Source: Nissolia schottii | Taxonomy: Eukaryota > Streptophyta > Magnoliopsida > Fabales > Fabaceae | DNA length: 64,000 nucleotides | Assembly: GCA_003254905.1 (NCBI GenBank) | Contig: QANU01007790.1 | Location: 344,166-408,165 of the forward strand | Direction: 5' to 3' | In this document: in pieces, positions 48,560 to 58,812 of the stretch | Layout: every line of letters starts with the position of its first letter | Numbering within the stretch: position 1 is the first letter of the stretch | Notes under the pieces: model-generated | Database searches by the model: none | What the model was told of the DNA's origin: nothing | The model's input: the letters and a program-made list of their open reading frames with translations, nothing else | Made by a program: the position numbers and the translations under genes

Positions 48560-49057
48560 TAGGGATGACGAAATGGGTCCAGCCCACAGAATTCTTTCTT
48601 GACCGGTTTAAAATTTTCAGGTCGTGCGGGTTGACCCATTTAACTCATAAGCAGAAGCAGGCTGGTTCGTAGGGTGAGGTTAAATTTATTAAAAAAATAA
48701 AAAAAACATAATGAGTTAAAATGGGATTTGGATCAGACCAAATAATAAAAGGGTTGAATCCACACTTGGTTGAATTTTTGTTTTTTCCATTTTGAAACTA
48801 TTTTTTGGTAGATTATTCATCTCTGGGTAGATTCCATTGTGAAACTAGGCATATAGAGTTCTTTTATGTTATGAGTGTATTTATTTTATTTTATTTTTTA
48901 TTTACATTTTTTTGTTAAATTATTACTCCAGCTTATAGATTAAATGTGAGGCGAACATGAATTTTTAGCTTACATAAAAAAATTTGTCTATCCCATCGAT
49001 CTCGCCTCGATTTTATGCATGTTAGAGGCGGGTTGGCCGGCTCCTTTTACCTCCCTA
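48560..49057. mobile_element. hAT-like MITE (GGGT family), copy 4
   Basis: Ends tagggatgacgaaatgggtc and, inverted, tagggaggtaaaaggagcc; GC-rich near both ends. Flanks gtttgaga (48552-48559) and gtttggta (49058-49065) agree in 6 of 8 bases. Confidence 0.6.
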
Positions 49058-49065
49058 GTTTGGTA

Positions 49066-50052
49066 GGCAAGAAGAATAATTAAGATCTACTTCCTCATCA
49101 AGCAATCATAATCATATCCTCATGATTGATTCTTCTGTGGCCACACTCCATTGTGACATCTCTTCCGCTTCTTCTCATGAACAAAACCTTTTTATAGGGT
49201 GTTGATGAAGCCGTTATGCAACTTTTTGAACTGATTAATTCAATTTATGTTTTTATTCTAATGCTAAATGTTTGTGATTGCTCTTAATGCTTTTCGAAAT
49301 TAGAGATTAAAAAGAAATGCAACTTGTGTGGTCATAATTAGGATTTCATAGAATTAGTTTGTATCTAAGACGTTAGACACTCACTACATACAAATAAAGA
49401 AAATTTATCAACATTGAAAAAGACTTGGAATTAACACCATCTTGGTTGGATTTGTTCGGTTATGCCTCCTGTTTTTTTTTTTCACCATAGCCATCAGCCC
49501 ATCACCAAGAAGTAAACCAAACCAATCCAACTTAATCTGATTTCTAAGAAGGCTTACAATAATGTTCATAAAATATTCTTGTCAAAAAGATTCAAAAGAA
49601 GAAAAGAAAAGAAAAAAAATAGAAGTCATGAATAATTGCTTAAATTTTCCGTTGGTTTCGTGCCTGCACATTTGAAAAGTCCTACACCATGTGGCGTTTC
49701 TTGTAGTCTACAAATTTCCAACACAAAACTTGATCGAAACGTTTTCAAGTATATTTTCTATTGCACATATATTTCTTAAAGTCATGGAAGAGTGCCGCGC
49801 TATGATTCACAGTTTATCGACCAGTGGAGTCAACTGACCCCTTTGAGTATCCCATAAGATATGTCAAGTTCATGAATCACAGTCAGTTTCTCTTGAGCCG
49901 AAATTGTTCACATCTGCTAATGAAGGCGGCAGCACCCTCTCTGCTAACTTACAGCATAGGCTAAAGCATCAATTTGTATCAGATTCTTTTATGGAACAAT
50001 TTTCGTTCCTTTCAAAATTTTCACGTCCAATTGCATTTTCATCGGTAGGAGA
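49066..50052 (+). promoter_or_regulatory. upstream region of methyltransferase gene with overlapping uORF
   Basis: No separate gene. An ATG at 49904 opens a 67-codon frame that runs past the methyltransferase start codon to 50107 in another frame. If the leader includes 49904, this would be an overlapping upstream ORF able to depress translation. No TATA box can be fixed with confidence. Confidence 0.35.
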
Positions 50053-51453
50053 GTGCCCAATATGGGGAGGTCATCATGTCTTCCCAAATGCAAACTTGCA
50101 AGAATAATGGCTTGGCTGCAGATTATTTTGGGAGGGCTTGTCATCTTGGTAAGCATTTTGAGCCTAACTAGACTCTACTCTGCCGGGTTCTTCCTCCACA
50201 ATGAAGACGTGTGCCACCGTTTCTACAGCGTGAAGGATGTCTACGGCGGTTTCGATGCCAGAGCGCTGTCGGACCGAGTCGGCGAAGTGCTGGACAGGCT
50301 GGAAGCTTTGCAGGGCAAGCTTGAGTCCAAGGTACAAGAAATGGAGAAAAACAAAGGCACCTTCCTGGACAAGAAGTTTCTAGAGGACGAAATTGTTAGC
50401 CCTCTTCACAGCGCCAACGTTGCGCTGAGACAGATTCGGCTTCCGAATACCACCCGCGATGAAGTGGGGAACTCCACGGCTAAGGAGGATCCTCTGATTA
50501 ACTTCTTCATCACCGAGGAGATTAGGAAGTACATAACCCCGAAGGAGAACAGAGCTGGCAAGATTAACCTCTACGGGACAGACAAGGTCTACAACACAAT
50601 TGGGCATGCGTGTGTTCTCCACGAGAAGGAGCTGCAAGAGTACATGGACTACGACATCGGCTCCTACTGCGACGATGACTGGAATTTGGCTCAGAAGCTT
50701 ATGCTGAATGGGTGTGACCCTTTGCCCAGAAGAAGGTGTTTGACAAGGGCTTCAAAAGTATACCAGAAGCCCTACCCTATCAATGAGTCGCTGTGGAGGC
50801 TGCCAGATCACAGGAATGTGAGGTGGGGGAATTACCAATGCAGAAACTTTGAGTGCCTGTCAAGCAAGAACCCCAAGAGGGGCTACTCAAAGTGCACTGG
50901 CTGCTTTGAAATGGAAAAGGAGAAGCTGAAGTGGGCTTCCAACAGCTCACTTCCTGCGGACTTTTTGGTGAGAGATGTCTTGGCAGTCAAGCCAGGGGAG
51001 ATAAGGATTGGGCTGGACTACGGAATTGGAACCGGCACGTTTGCTGCTAGAATGAGGGAGCAGAATGTGACAGTTGTCTCAACTGCTCTCAACCTTGGGG
51101 CCCCTTTCAACGAGATGATAGCCCTTAGGGGTCTGGTTCCTCTGTACGTCACACTCAATCAAAGGCTTCCGTTCTTCGACAACACCATGGACTTGATTCA
51201 CACCGCCGGGTTCATGGATGGGTGGATAGACCTGCTGCTGTTGGACTTCATACTGTATGATTGGGATAGGATTTTGAGGCCTGGGGGGCTCTTGTGGGTG
51301 GACAGGTTCTTCTGTAATAAGAAGGATCTGGATGACTATATGTACATGTTTCTTCAACTCAGGTACAAGAAGCACAGGTGGGCTATTTCTCCAAAGTCGA
51401 ACGATGAGGTATACCTATCTGCATTGCTGGAGAAACCTCCTAGAGCCATATGA
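50053..51453 (+). CDS. membrane-anchored SAM-dependent methyltransferase (At4g24805-like)
   Basis: An uninterrupted 466-aa frame with no introns. A short basic N-terminus precedes one transmembrane segment (about 19-41, MAWLQIILGGLVILVSILSL), predicting a type II membrane protein of the secretory pathway. A charged, coiled-coil-like stem (about 68-105) follows, then a conserved Cys-rich part (YCDDDWNLAQKLMLNGCDPL, PRRRCLTRASKVYQKPYP, YSKCTGCFEMEK). The methyltransferase fold has motif I LDYGIGTGTF at 321-330 and the post-I motif VVSTALNLGAPFNEM. The C-terminal DRILRPGGLLWVDRFFC is typical of the family. The substrate is unknown; the plant family is only distantly related to the QUA2/DUF248 pectin methyltransferases. 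The start may be Met1 (50053) or Met4 (50062). The CDS is clearly richer in G and C than its flanks and appears intact. Confidence 0.93.
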   Translation: MPNMGRSSCLPKCKLARIMAWLQIILGGLVILVSILSLTRLYSAGFFLHNEDVCHRFYSVKDVYGGFDARALSDRVGEVLDRLEALQGKLESKVQEMEKNKGTFLDKKFLEDEIVSPLHSANVALRQIRLPNTTRDEVGNSTAKEDPLINFFITEEIRKYITPKENRAGKINLYGTDKVYNTIGHACVLHEKELQEYMDYDIGSYCDDDWNLAQKLMLNGCDPLPRRRCLTRASKVYQKPYPINESLWRLPDHRNVRWGNYQCRNFECLSSKNPKRGYSKCTGCFEMEKEKLKWASNSSLPADFLVRDVLAVKPGEIRIGLDYGIGTGTFAARMREQNVTVVSTALNLGAPFNEMIALRGLVPLYVTLNQRLPFFDNTMDLIHTAGFMDGWIDLLLLDFILYDWDRILRPGGLLWVDRFFCNKKDLDDYMYMFLQLRYKKHRWAISPKSNDEVYLSALLEKPPRAI

Positions 51454-52089
51454 AAACACAAATCAATTGCTTGCTTGCTTCTTTATTTTTCTTTTTTTAC
51501 ATTTTGTTGGTTGTATTATTAGTTTATTATGTATGCATAACGAATCAAGAGGTATTTTTTTCTCTCTCTTTATTTTGACTCCCCTTCAAGTGTCATTGTC
51601 GTCACTTGTTCTTTTTCAGATTGCAAGCATGTGGTCAAAGTGGCCAGAGGTTAGCGTTTCAATTGAAATCTTCCAAAGTTGCTTAACCCATTCTTTTATG
51701 CAAGATCTTGTGAAATACAGAAATTTCAGTTTTAGCTAGTTGTTATGTAATAAATAACAAATGCATTGAACTAGGATATGGTTTGTGATCTTGCCGGTGT
51801 TTGTATTGGTTGAGTTATGTTGTCATTTTGCTTTTGTGAGGGTGGAATAGGGGAGTGTGTGGGTCATTCTCTAGTTGTCATTATGTATAAAATGTTATGC
51901 TTATATTCAAAATATTTTCATCCTACACTCTTTTCTCTCTCTAATGCACTTTTTCTATTTCTTTTCTTATTCTTTATCTTTTTTTTCTCTTCTCTCCCAG
52001 TTTTCCTTCAATTTTTCTTCATTTTTTTATCTTATAAATCTCACCGTTTTCATTTTTATTTCTATCATTTTCATTATTTCTAGTTATTT
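51454..52089 (+). other. 3' flank of methyltransferase gene
   Basis: Contains the expected 3' untranslated region, then T-rich sequence (51930-52085). No gene recognised. Confidence 0.5.
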
Positions 52090-52480
52090 AAAAGTTTATG
52101 CATATAAACACCAAAGTTTTATTCATCATCTTCGTTTTCGTTTTCATTTACATCATATTCTTTATTTCTAGTTGTTTCCAAGTTTGTGCATATGTGTACA
52201 AAGTTTGTACATTATTATTCAAAAGTTTGTACATGAGCATCAAAGTTTTCTTCTTTGTCTTCATTTTCGTTTTTATCTTATTCTTTGTTTCAAATTGTTC
52301 AAAAGTTTGTACATATCTGTAAAAAAAAGTTTGTACATTCTTGTTTAAAAGTTTGTGTATGTGAGCACCAAAGTTTTCTTCTTCGTCTTCGTTTTCGTTT
52401 TATTTTTGTCTTATTTTTTGTTTTTGTTTGTTGAAAAGTTTATGCAATCCAGATCAAAAGTTTGTGTATCTGCTTTAAAA
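52090..52480. repeat. tandem repeat, period about 129 bp, three copies
   Basis: The block 'cayCAAAGTTTT ... cttcgttttcg' starts at 52109, 52238 and 52366, spacings of 129 and 128 bp. Within each unit aaaagtttgtacat-like motifs recur. A degraded partial copy and further agtttgtgtatg motifs continue to about 52620. Confidence 0.8.
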
Positions 52481-53636
52481 TGTTTATGCATGGTAAAGAG
52501 TGAGTCCATGTGGTCAGAATATAATGTGTCGTAGATCTAGTTAGATTTAGTTCTGTATATGAAAAAGTCTGTGCATGTTCGTAGGAAAAGTTTGTGTATG
52601 TGTGTAAAAAAGTTTGTCCACTCAGTGTTGTTACGTATACCATACGTACTCATACGGTGGCAACATTTTGGGTGCACCCCAGCAACACTGTAGTTTTTAT
52701 CATGTGTTACCTGTTTTTTCTTCTTTTTTCTATGCACCACTTCTCTTCTTTTGAAGAGTTTTGTTTTGAGACATTGTTATGAGTTTTCAATCCAAGGCAT
52801 AATTGTGAAATTTCGACTCCATTTTTTTTATGAACCGTTCTGACTTTATTAATGAGCAATATCAGTGTTTAGGTGGGGACTAAAAATTGAGGTGGTTCTT
52901 CAACTCATACATTACAATTATAAAAAAAAATTATAAAATAATTTTTAAAAAATAGCAGACTTTGCTATGCCATCAACAACTGCGTTATTTCAAATTTAAG
53001 CCTCATTAAGCATGTGCATATATTTAATGTAAAGATTATGCACATACATCTAACATGGATGATTTTTGTGTGCATGGTCATACATCAACCTCAAACAATG
53101 ACATTTAATGGAACTTTATGAGAGCAAGTGTAAGTGTAAGATGTCATTTAGCATCACAATTTTCATATTATTGTTTAACTTGTTTATTATGTCGGACCTC
53201 AGAACTTGGTTCCTTAGAGATATAGAAAAGTTATACAAGCATAACAAATAAAGCGAGTGCATGCATCTATAAAAATAATTAACCGGCTAATACTCTGCAA
53301 GGGTATTTCAGACTTCACAATGGACCTTCTCTATTATGCCTAGTTGGGTCACTTGAATCTAGTTGTAATAGTTGCCCCCAACCCAAATCCGATGATGATA
53401 AGATTGGGGTTAGGGTTTTTTACGTGGTTAGGTTTTCAACGCCTAGGTCACGACGAGTAGATACTAAGGAAAGGATAGGGTTGTCCCTCCAAACATCAAG
53501 TGTATACGTCAAGAATTGTCAGACAAGGGTGGAGATCCTCCCCAAAGAACGGATATATAGTAACATAGTCTTGTCTATCAAAGACCTATTACTCTAGGCC
53601 TTTGCACTATCCAGCACGTTTACCACTGGGTCAAAT
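52481..53636. other. intergenic, no gene recognised
   Basis: AT-rich. No domain-bearing frame on either strand. Confidence 0.45.
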
Positions 53637-53706
53637 CCTAGGAACACATGGTGAACTCCCAAACCCATTAAGCCCAGGAACACATGGTGAACTCCCAAAC
53701 CCATTA
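53637..53706. repeat. tandem duplication of 34 bp
   Basis: ggaacacatggtgaactccc followed by aaacccatta occurs twice, period 36 bp (53641-53670 and 53677-53706). Confidence 0.9.
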
Positions 53707-53858
53707 CGAATCAAATAATAACATGGGTCTCTAGGAAAAATATTGGGTTATCCATTCAACCCATTTTAACAAAACAAAAAACCTCAACAATCACGGTCAA
53801 CCTAAACCTAGAAAATTCTACCACGTGTGATTCACGCCAACACCCTAGGACAATCACA

Positions 53859-54001
53859 CCAACACTTTGCGACTTGACGCTAATCTCTATGGCTTCATGT
53901 CAATAGTCTAAGGCTATACCAACTCTCTGAGGTTTCAAACCACTCTTTGAGGCTTCACACCAATCTTTAAGGCTTCATGCCTACACTATGTAGCTTCATG
54001 C
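53859..54001. repeat. degenerate minisatellite, 19-21-bp units
   Basis: About seven successive units close to caatctttaaggcttcatgc (for example 53880-53900, 53920-53940, 53941-53960, 53961-53980, 53981-54001). Confidence 0.75.
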
Positions 54002-55020
54002 CACCATTATGTACACTAATATCTCAAGAACATAACAACACACCAAAGGGAACAAACCCAAAATTGCCATAAATACCAGCACAGAATGATACTGCCGGAT
54101 AGGAATCTATCACAACTCCAGGGGACTTTGCCATGGCACAGCCAACGACACCGCCAGATCTAACTCTAAAACACCATAAACCTACCCTATCCTCCACCCC
54201 ATTGAAACTGATAGACACCATAACCCAAGAAATGAGAGGAATATAATCTACTTGTAACATTTTTTTTTACATATCTTTCTCATCATCCTTTATGGAGCAC
54301 TTGATGTACTCCACACTTCCATACGTGGTGGCCAAACCAATGTGGTGGCCTTCATGAGCACATCCGCTTTGATGCCAATCCCAAGAGGGCTACAACGTTA
54401 ATCAGCTTCACAATGACACTCAAAGAGTTTGGAATTAGTCGCACAGAAAAGAGAAGAGCCAAATGAGGGCAGGAAACAACCTATTTAAACCCAAGATTGA
54501 CAGTGGAAAATGGGAGAAATAGTTGCTTATAGAGAAGGGGAGAGAAATAGAGAGATTCACATAAGGGAATAGAAAGATGCTTAAGGATGCTTGTTCTTGG
54601 AGAAGAGGAAGAGGGAGTTGCACACTATAGTCTAATCTCAAAGAGTGGAGGAAGATGACAAGGGGAAGGGGAAGAAAAGGGGGTGAAAAGGTATATATGC
54701 TCTCATGACCCATTTTTGAATCATCTTAAGACACGAGGTGCGAGAACATGTCCCCCACCCATGTCTCCATTCAGGATTTTTTTTTGTCTCCACCCACATT
54801 CCTTTCCATTTATCATTTTTCATGAGGATTTAAATCCCCGTAAATATCCACAAGTATATGACAAAATTTAAAGAAAAAATTTTAATAGAAAATAATAGTA
54901 GCAATTATAATTCATTATAACATTATTATTACTATTAACACAACACAAATATCTAAATATCGGAAACCAAAAGTATTCAATTAGAAATCACAAATATCTA
55001 AATATATATTCAAATTACAA
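54002..55020. other. intergenic, no gene recognised
   Basis: The overlapping opposed open frames at 54024-54871 do not resemble known proteins. A purine-rich tract lies at about 54500-54690. Confidence 0.45.
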
Positions 55021-56014
55021 ATGTTAGCCTTTCTTTTAATTCCTATGTCAGTTAGCAAAGTCGTTAGGATTCCATTCAAGTTTGTCGGTAGCGACGTAAT
55101 CTATGACTCCAAGTGAGTGGCATTTCTCGCGACTTATTTTCAGGTCATGTATTTTTGCTCGAAGTTATGCATTATTATGAAACACTAGGAGGAAGGACTT
55201 ACTGTTTTATGAAATATTTATGAAATTCATTTGCAAACTAATTTAGAAACTCATGAAAACTATTTTAGAACAACATTGGACCATTTGTTCTTTATGCATT
55301 ACATGTCATGTTGCTTGTGTATGTTATGAATATGATTATGACAGTTTTTAGTTATCATGTTATCAGTTATCAACTATCATGTTTTTATACCATTTTCATG
55401 GGAGTAGATCTAGGATAGAATTGTATGTCAGCGACAACCCACATCAACCCTGGTATACCTTGCATGATCATCATGTAGAATAAGATTTATACATGTAGTT
55501 TAGAGTGGCAAGACTGTGAAGCCTGGACATGGCAATGTTCGTGAAGCCCAGCAACAACATATAGCATAGGGCAATGGTCGTGACACTTGGCAATCGCATT
55601 AGCATTATAGCCAGACCATATTGCTCGAGATCCGTCTATCTAGAGAACTCTCAATCTTATTTATGTTTTATATGATATTATGTATTATATAGTTTAAACT
55701 ATATAACGTTTTCATGCATGATACTATGTATTGCATATGTTTGTCATGTCTATGAAATGTCCCATGTTGTCGTAAGGTCTATCATTCACTGAGCGATGAC
55801 TCACCCCTCATCAATGTTGTTTTTCACATAGCACTAATGAAGATACTTCTCTCCTTCAGTAGATTCTAGTTTCTTAGATCCTTGGCGAGCTTCACTTTGC
55901 AGTGGAGTAGTTAGCGTCAGGCATTAGTAGTTATTTTATTTATGTCAGTTCATAGTGCTCCATTAGAACACAGGTAGGAACCATTAAGCATTGTGATTTC
56001 ATTTTCAATATTTT
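55021..56014 (+). other. degenerate retroelement-like region
   Basis: No reading frame. Parts resemble 47410-47470, and the composition (cactgagcgatgactcacccc near 55795) resembles the untranslated 3' region or LTR of plant gypsy elements. Assignment is weak. Confidence 0.35.
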
Positions 56015-56622
56015 ATTTTCAATTTATGGTCACTCCAACTCAAGGGCACTATTGGACAGCAATGCTTGTCTTGAAGTACTTAAAGAGTTGTCTGGGTCGA
56101 GGCGTCATGTTCTATAGGGACTTTCCCTTTCAACTTTTTGCTTTTAGTGATGTTGATTGGGGTAGACATCTTAATTCCTGAAGGTCTATGACTGACTATT
56201 ATTTCGTTATTGGTAGGTCTATAGTTTTTTGGAAAACAAAGAAACAGATTACAATTTCTCAGTCTTCTTCAAATGTTGAATATAACGACCTCATTTCAAC
56301 TACACGTGAGCTTCAATGGCTCACATATTTATTACAAGACTTGAAAGTTTCTTGTTCTCAGCATGTTGTCTTGTATTATGATAATCAAAGTGCACTCCAC
56401 ATTGCTGTAAATCTAGTATTTCATGACTGAACTAAGCATTTAGATATTGACTACCATATTGTTCGTGAAAAAACTCAAATAGGACTAATGTGTTTGCTGC
56501 CTATTTCTTCATAAAGTCACTTAGCATATGTGTTCACCAAAACTCTTCTTCCCAACACATTCAATCATATTATATCTAAGTTGGGGATGGTTGATATTTA
56601 TCAATCTCTAACTTGTGGAGGG
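56015..56622 (+). pseudogene. Ty1/copia RNase H remnant
   Basis: The frame reads VLKYLKSCLGRGVMF, LFAFSDVDWG, then after a stop FWKTKKQITISQSSSNVEYN, ELQWLTYLLQDLKVS, LYYDNQSALHIAVNLVFHD, TKHLDIDYHIVREK and AYVFTKTLLP, the C-terminal RNase H end of a copia polyprotein. At least four stops interrupt it and everything upstream (integrase, reverse transcriptase) is missing. A purine-rich tract (ttgtggaggg) follows at 56613-56622. Confidence 0.88.
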
Positions 56623-56902
56623 TATTAGAAGACAAGCCCAATATTAATGCACAAGCAAAGGAAAAAAGGCTGAGCTTGGATATCAGTGTACATATCTTTT
56701 ATGATTTGATTATAGGATTTTTTGGTTGTGAATCATAGCATATTTGATAGAATAATAGTTGTTAGGATTAATATGGAGTTAGTATAATTTGTTAGTATTT
56801 CTAGTGATTCTTTCTCATATTGGTGAGATATAGGACCACCAATTATGCTATATACTGTACAATATATCACAACAAATCAATACAAGAAAATAATCCTTTT
56901 CA
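56623..56902 (+). repeat. probable 3' LTR of the copia remnant
   Basis: Begins directly after the polypurine tract with tattagaagacaagccc (TG mutated to TA) and ends near ataatccttttca. No partner LTR is in the window. Confidence 0.6.
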
Positions 56903-56938
56903 CATTGCCACTCTATTGTATGATTCCTTTCACATACG

Positions 56939-56975
<37 letters not shown>
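56939..56975. repeat. (TA)n microsatellite
   Basis: About 18 TA units. Confidence 0.9.
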
Positions 56976-56977
<2 letters not shown>

Positions 56978-57139
56978 ATATCAGTTTACATGACTTTTTA
57001 TCATTAGTCTCATTAATCTTGATAAAATTGTAGTGACAATTTGATTGTGTCCAATAACTGAAACACACATTTGAACTTTGGATAGAGGACTTGAACTAAT
57101 TTATAAGTGATTATATCTCTTCTAAATGTGAGGGAATAA

Positions 57140-58057
57140 CACTGTAAAAGAAAAATTGTGCAATACAAAGAAGTATATAATTTTATATTATTTAATCAAC
57201 TTTACTTATTCCCTAATATGGAATTTTATGTGTAAAAAAATATAATTTTTAAATAGACATTAAATCCTTTTAATGTTATTAGAAGTATACAACTTTGTAT
57301 TATTTAATCCTTCTTAGCGACATTAAATTTTAATGTTGCTATCATACAATAGCATCTATATTAACAATATTTTGTATTGTTGTAGCAAGTGCACTTTTTC
57401 AATGACAATAAGAATTAATGTTATAGAATTAAGCTATGTCCGCAACTCGTCGAGTTGCTATTGTATTTAATGTATGGCTGGGATATTAAGAGTCATTGTC
57501 GTATAAATGATCTTTCCCGGGAACCACAAAAGGCATTGCCATAAAGTATGGTCTATAGCAACAACAATAAACATTGTTGTCATAGAGTTGCTCATTCCCA
57601 ACGACATTGAAAGTTGTTGTTGTAAAGGTTGAACTATGGCAGCGACAATATTGTTGTTGTATATTCAATTTATGACACAAACATTAAAAATTGTTGTCGT
57701 AGTGTTGCTCTTTCCCAACGACCTTGAAAGGTGTTGTCGTAGAAGTTAATCTATGGCAATGACTTGTAAAATTGTTGCATATGCAATCTATAGTAGTGAC
57801 ATTAGGAGTCATTGTTGTAGAGTTAATCTTTTCCAGCGACTTGGAATATCGTTGGCATAGTTATGCACTTATACCAGGTAATAAAAGTCGCTACCATATA
57901 TTATATGTATACCAGTGATCTACATTGTCGTTGCTATAAAATATTAGGCCTAGCGATTAAATCAACGAAATTATAATGTTGCTGAGAAATGGTCATTTTT
58001 CGCAACAATATACTTGTTGCTGAAAAAAAGTTATTGCAAGAGATCTAATTTCTAGTG
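57140..58057. mobile_element. CACTA-like element, family 2 (agcgacaat subterminal repeats)
   Basis: The right end at 58057 reads tttctagtg (inverse cactagaaa). From about 57300 to 58030 many copies of cgacatt / gttgtygt motifs occur in both orientations, for example ttcccaacgacattgaaag near 57596 and ttcccaacgaccttgaaag near 57713. A possible left end cactgtaaaagaaa is at 57140 but matches the right end poorly. No coding sequence, so non-autonomous. Confidence 0.6.
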
Positions 58058-58170
58058 GTGACATTCTAAGAAAATTAAACATAACAACCTGCATAGAAAA
58101 AAAAAAGTAATGACTCAAAATCATTTAAATAATTATTACTATTTTAGGTAGATAAAGGAAGAGTTATAAA

Positions 58171-58324
58171 CTAACAAATGTCCTTAAGGCACTTGTTAAA
58201 AAATATAAGATGGAATAATTTATTGTTTTCAATATCTTTTAATGCATTAAATACTTTATTTTTTTTTAATTACGTATTTACCTTTTATAGGTTCTTTAAC
58301 AAGTGCTCCAACGACACTTATTAG
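58171..58324. mobile_element. small MITE (ctaacaagtgtc family), copy 2
   Basis: A 154-bp element. Left end ctaacaaatgtccttaaggc; right end inverted ctaataagtgtcgttggagc; both continue acttgttaaa. Terminal inverted repeats are about 30 bp with few mismatches. Related to 44112-44277. Confidence 0.75.
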
Positions 58325-58778
58325 TGAAACCCATAAAAGAAGTTGATAAAAATGTAAATTTAAAGAAGAAAAAACATGGGATAAGGCATAGGCACCACCA
58401 AATGTCTTTTCCCTGTTTAGATTTTATGTAACTTCATATAATATGATGTAGCTTTAAAGTTATGGTCCATCTTACAATGTCTCATGCATACTGTTCATTT
58501 TTATCAAATCTTATATTAATGTCTTTAATATGTAGTAAATCTACTCTTACCCAAAGAACATTCCATTTTTTTTCCAAATGCACGTATGTCCACTATACCG
58601 TTCCTTCAAGTTTTTGCTTATGACGTTTGGTGCCCCACTGTTAATTCTTTGTTATATTAATATAATAACATATACTTAAAAAAAGATTTCCATACGCATT
58701 ATGCAATGGTTACAATTACTTTCTTTTCATCGTCAATAATATGCACGTTGTAAATCTATTCGGACCAATAGTTTGCTA

Positions 58779-58811
58779 CCCGCGCCGCGCATCGCGCGGG
58801 TTCTAATCTAG
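58779..58811 (+). mobile_element. Helitron 3' terminus
   Basis: A 7-bp stem cccgcgc/gcgcggg (58779-58785 and 58794-58800) with an 8-nt loop is followed 7 nt later by CTAG (58808-58811) and a T. This is the hairpin plus CTRR|T end of plant Helitrons. The 5' TC end was not located; no Rep/helicase frame lies upstream in the window. Confidence 0.7.
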
Positions 58812-58812
58812 T

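Noticed and set aside
52440-52740. Several short frames around the tandem repeats
   Set aside because: The repeat units rather than coding selection keep them open.
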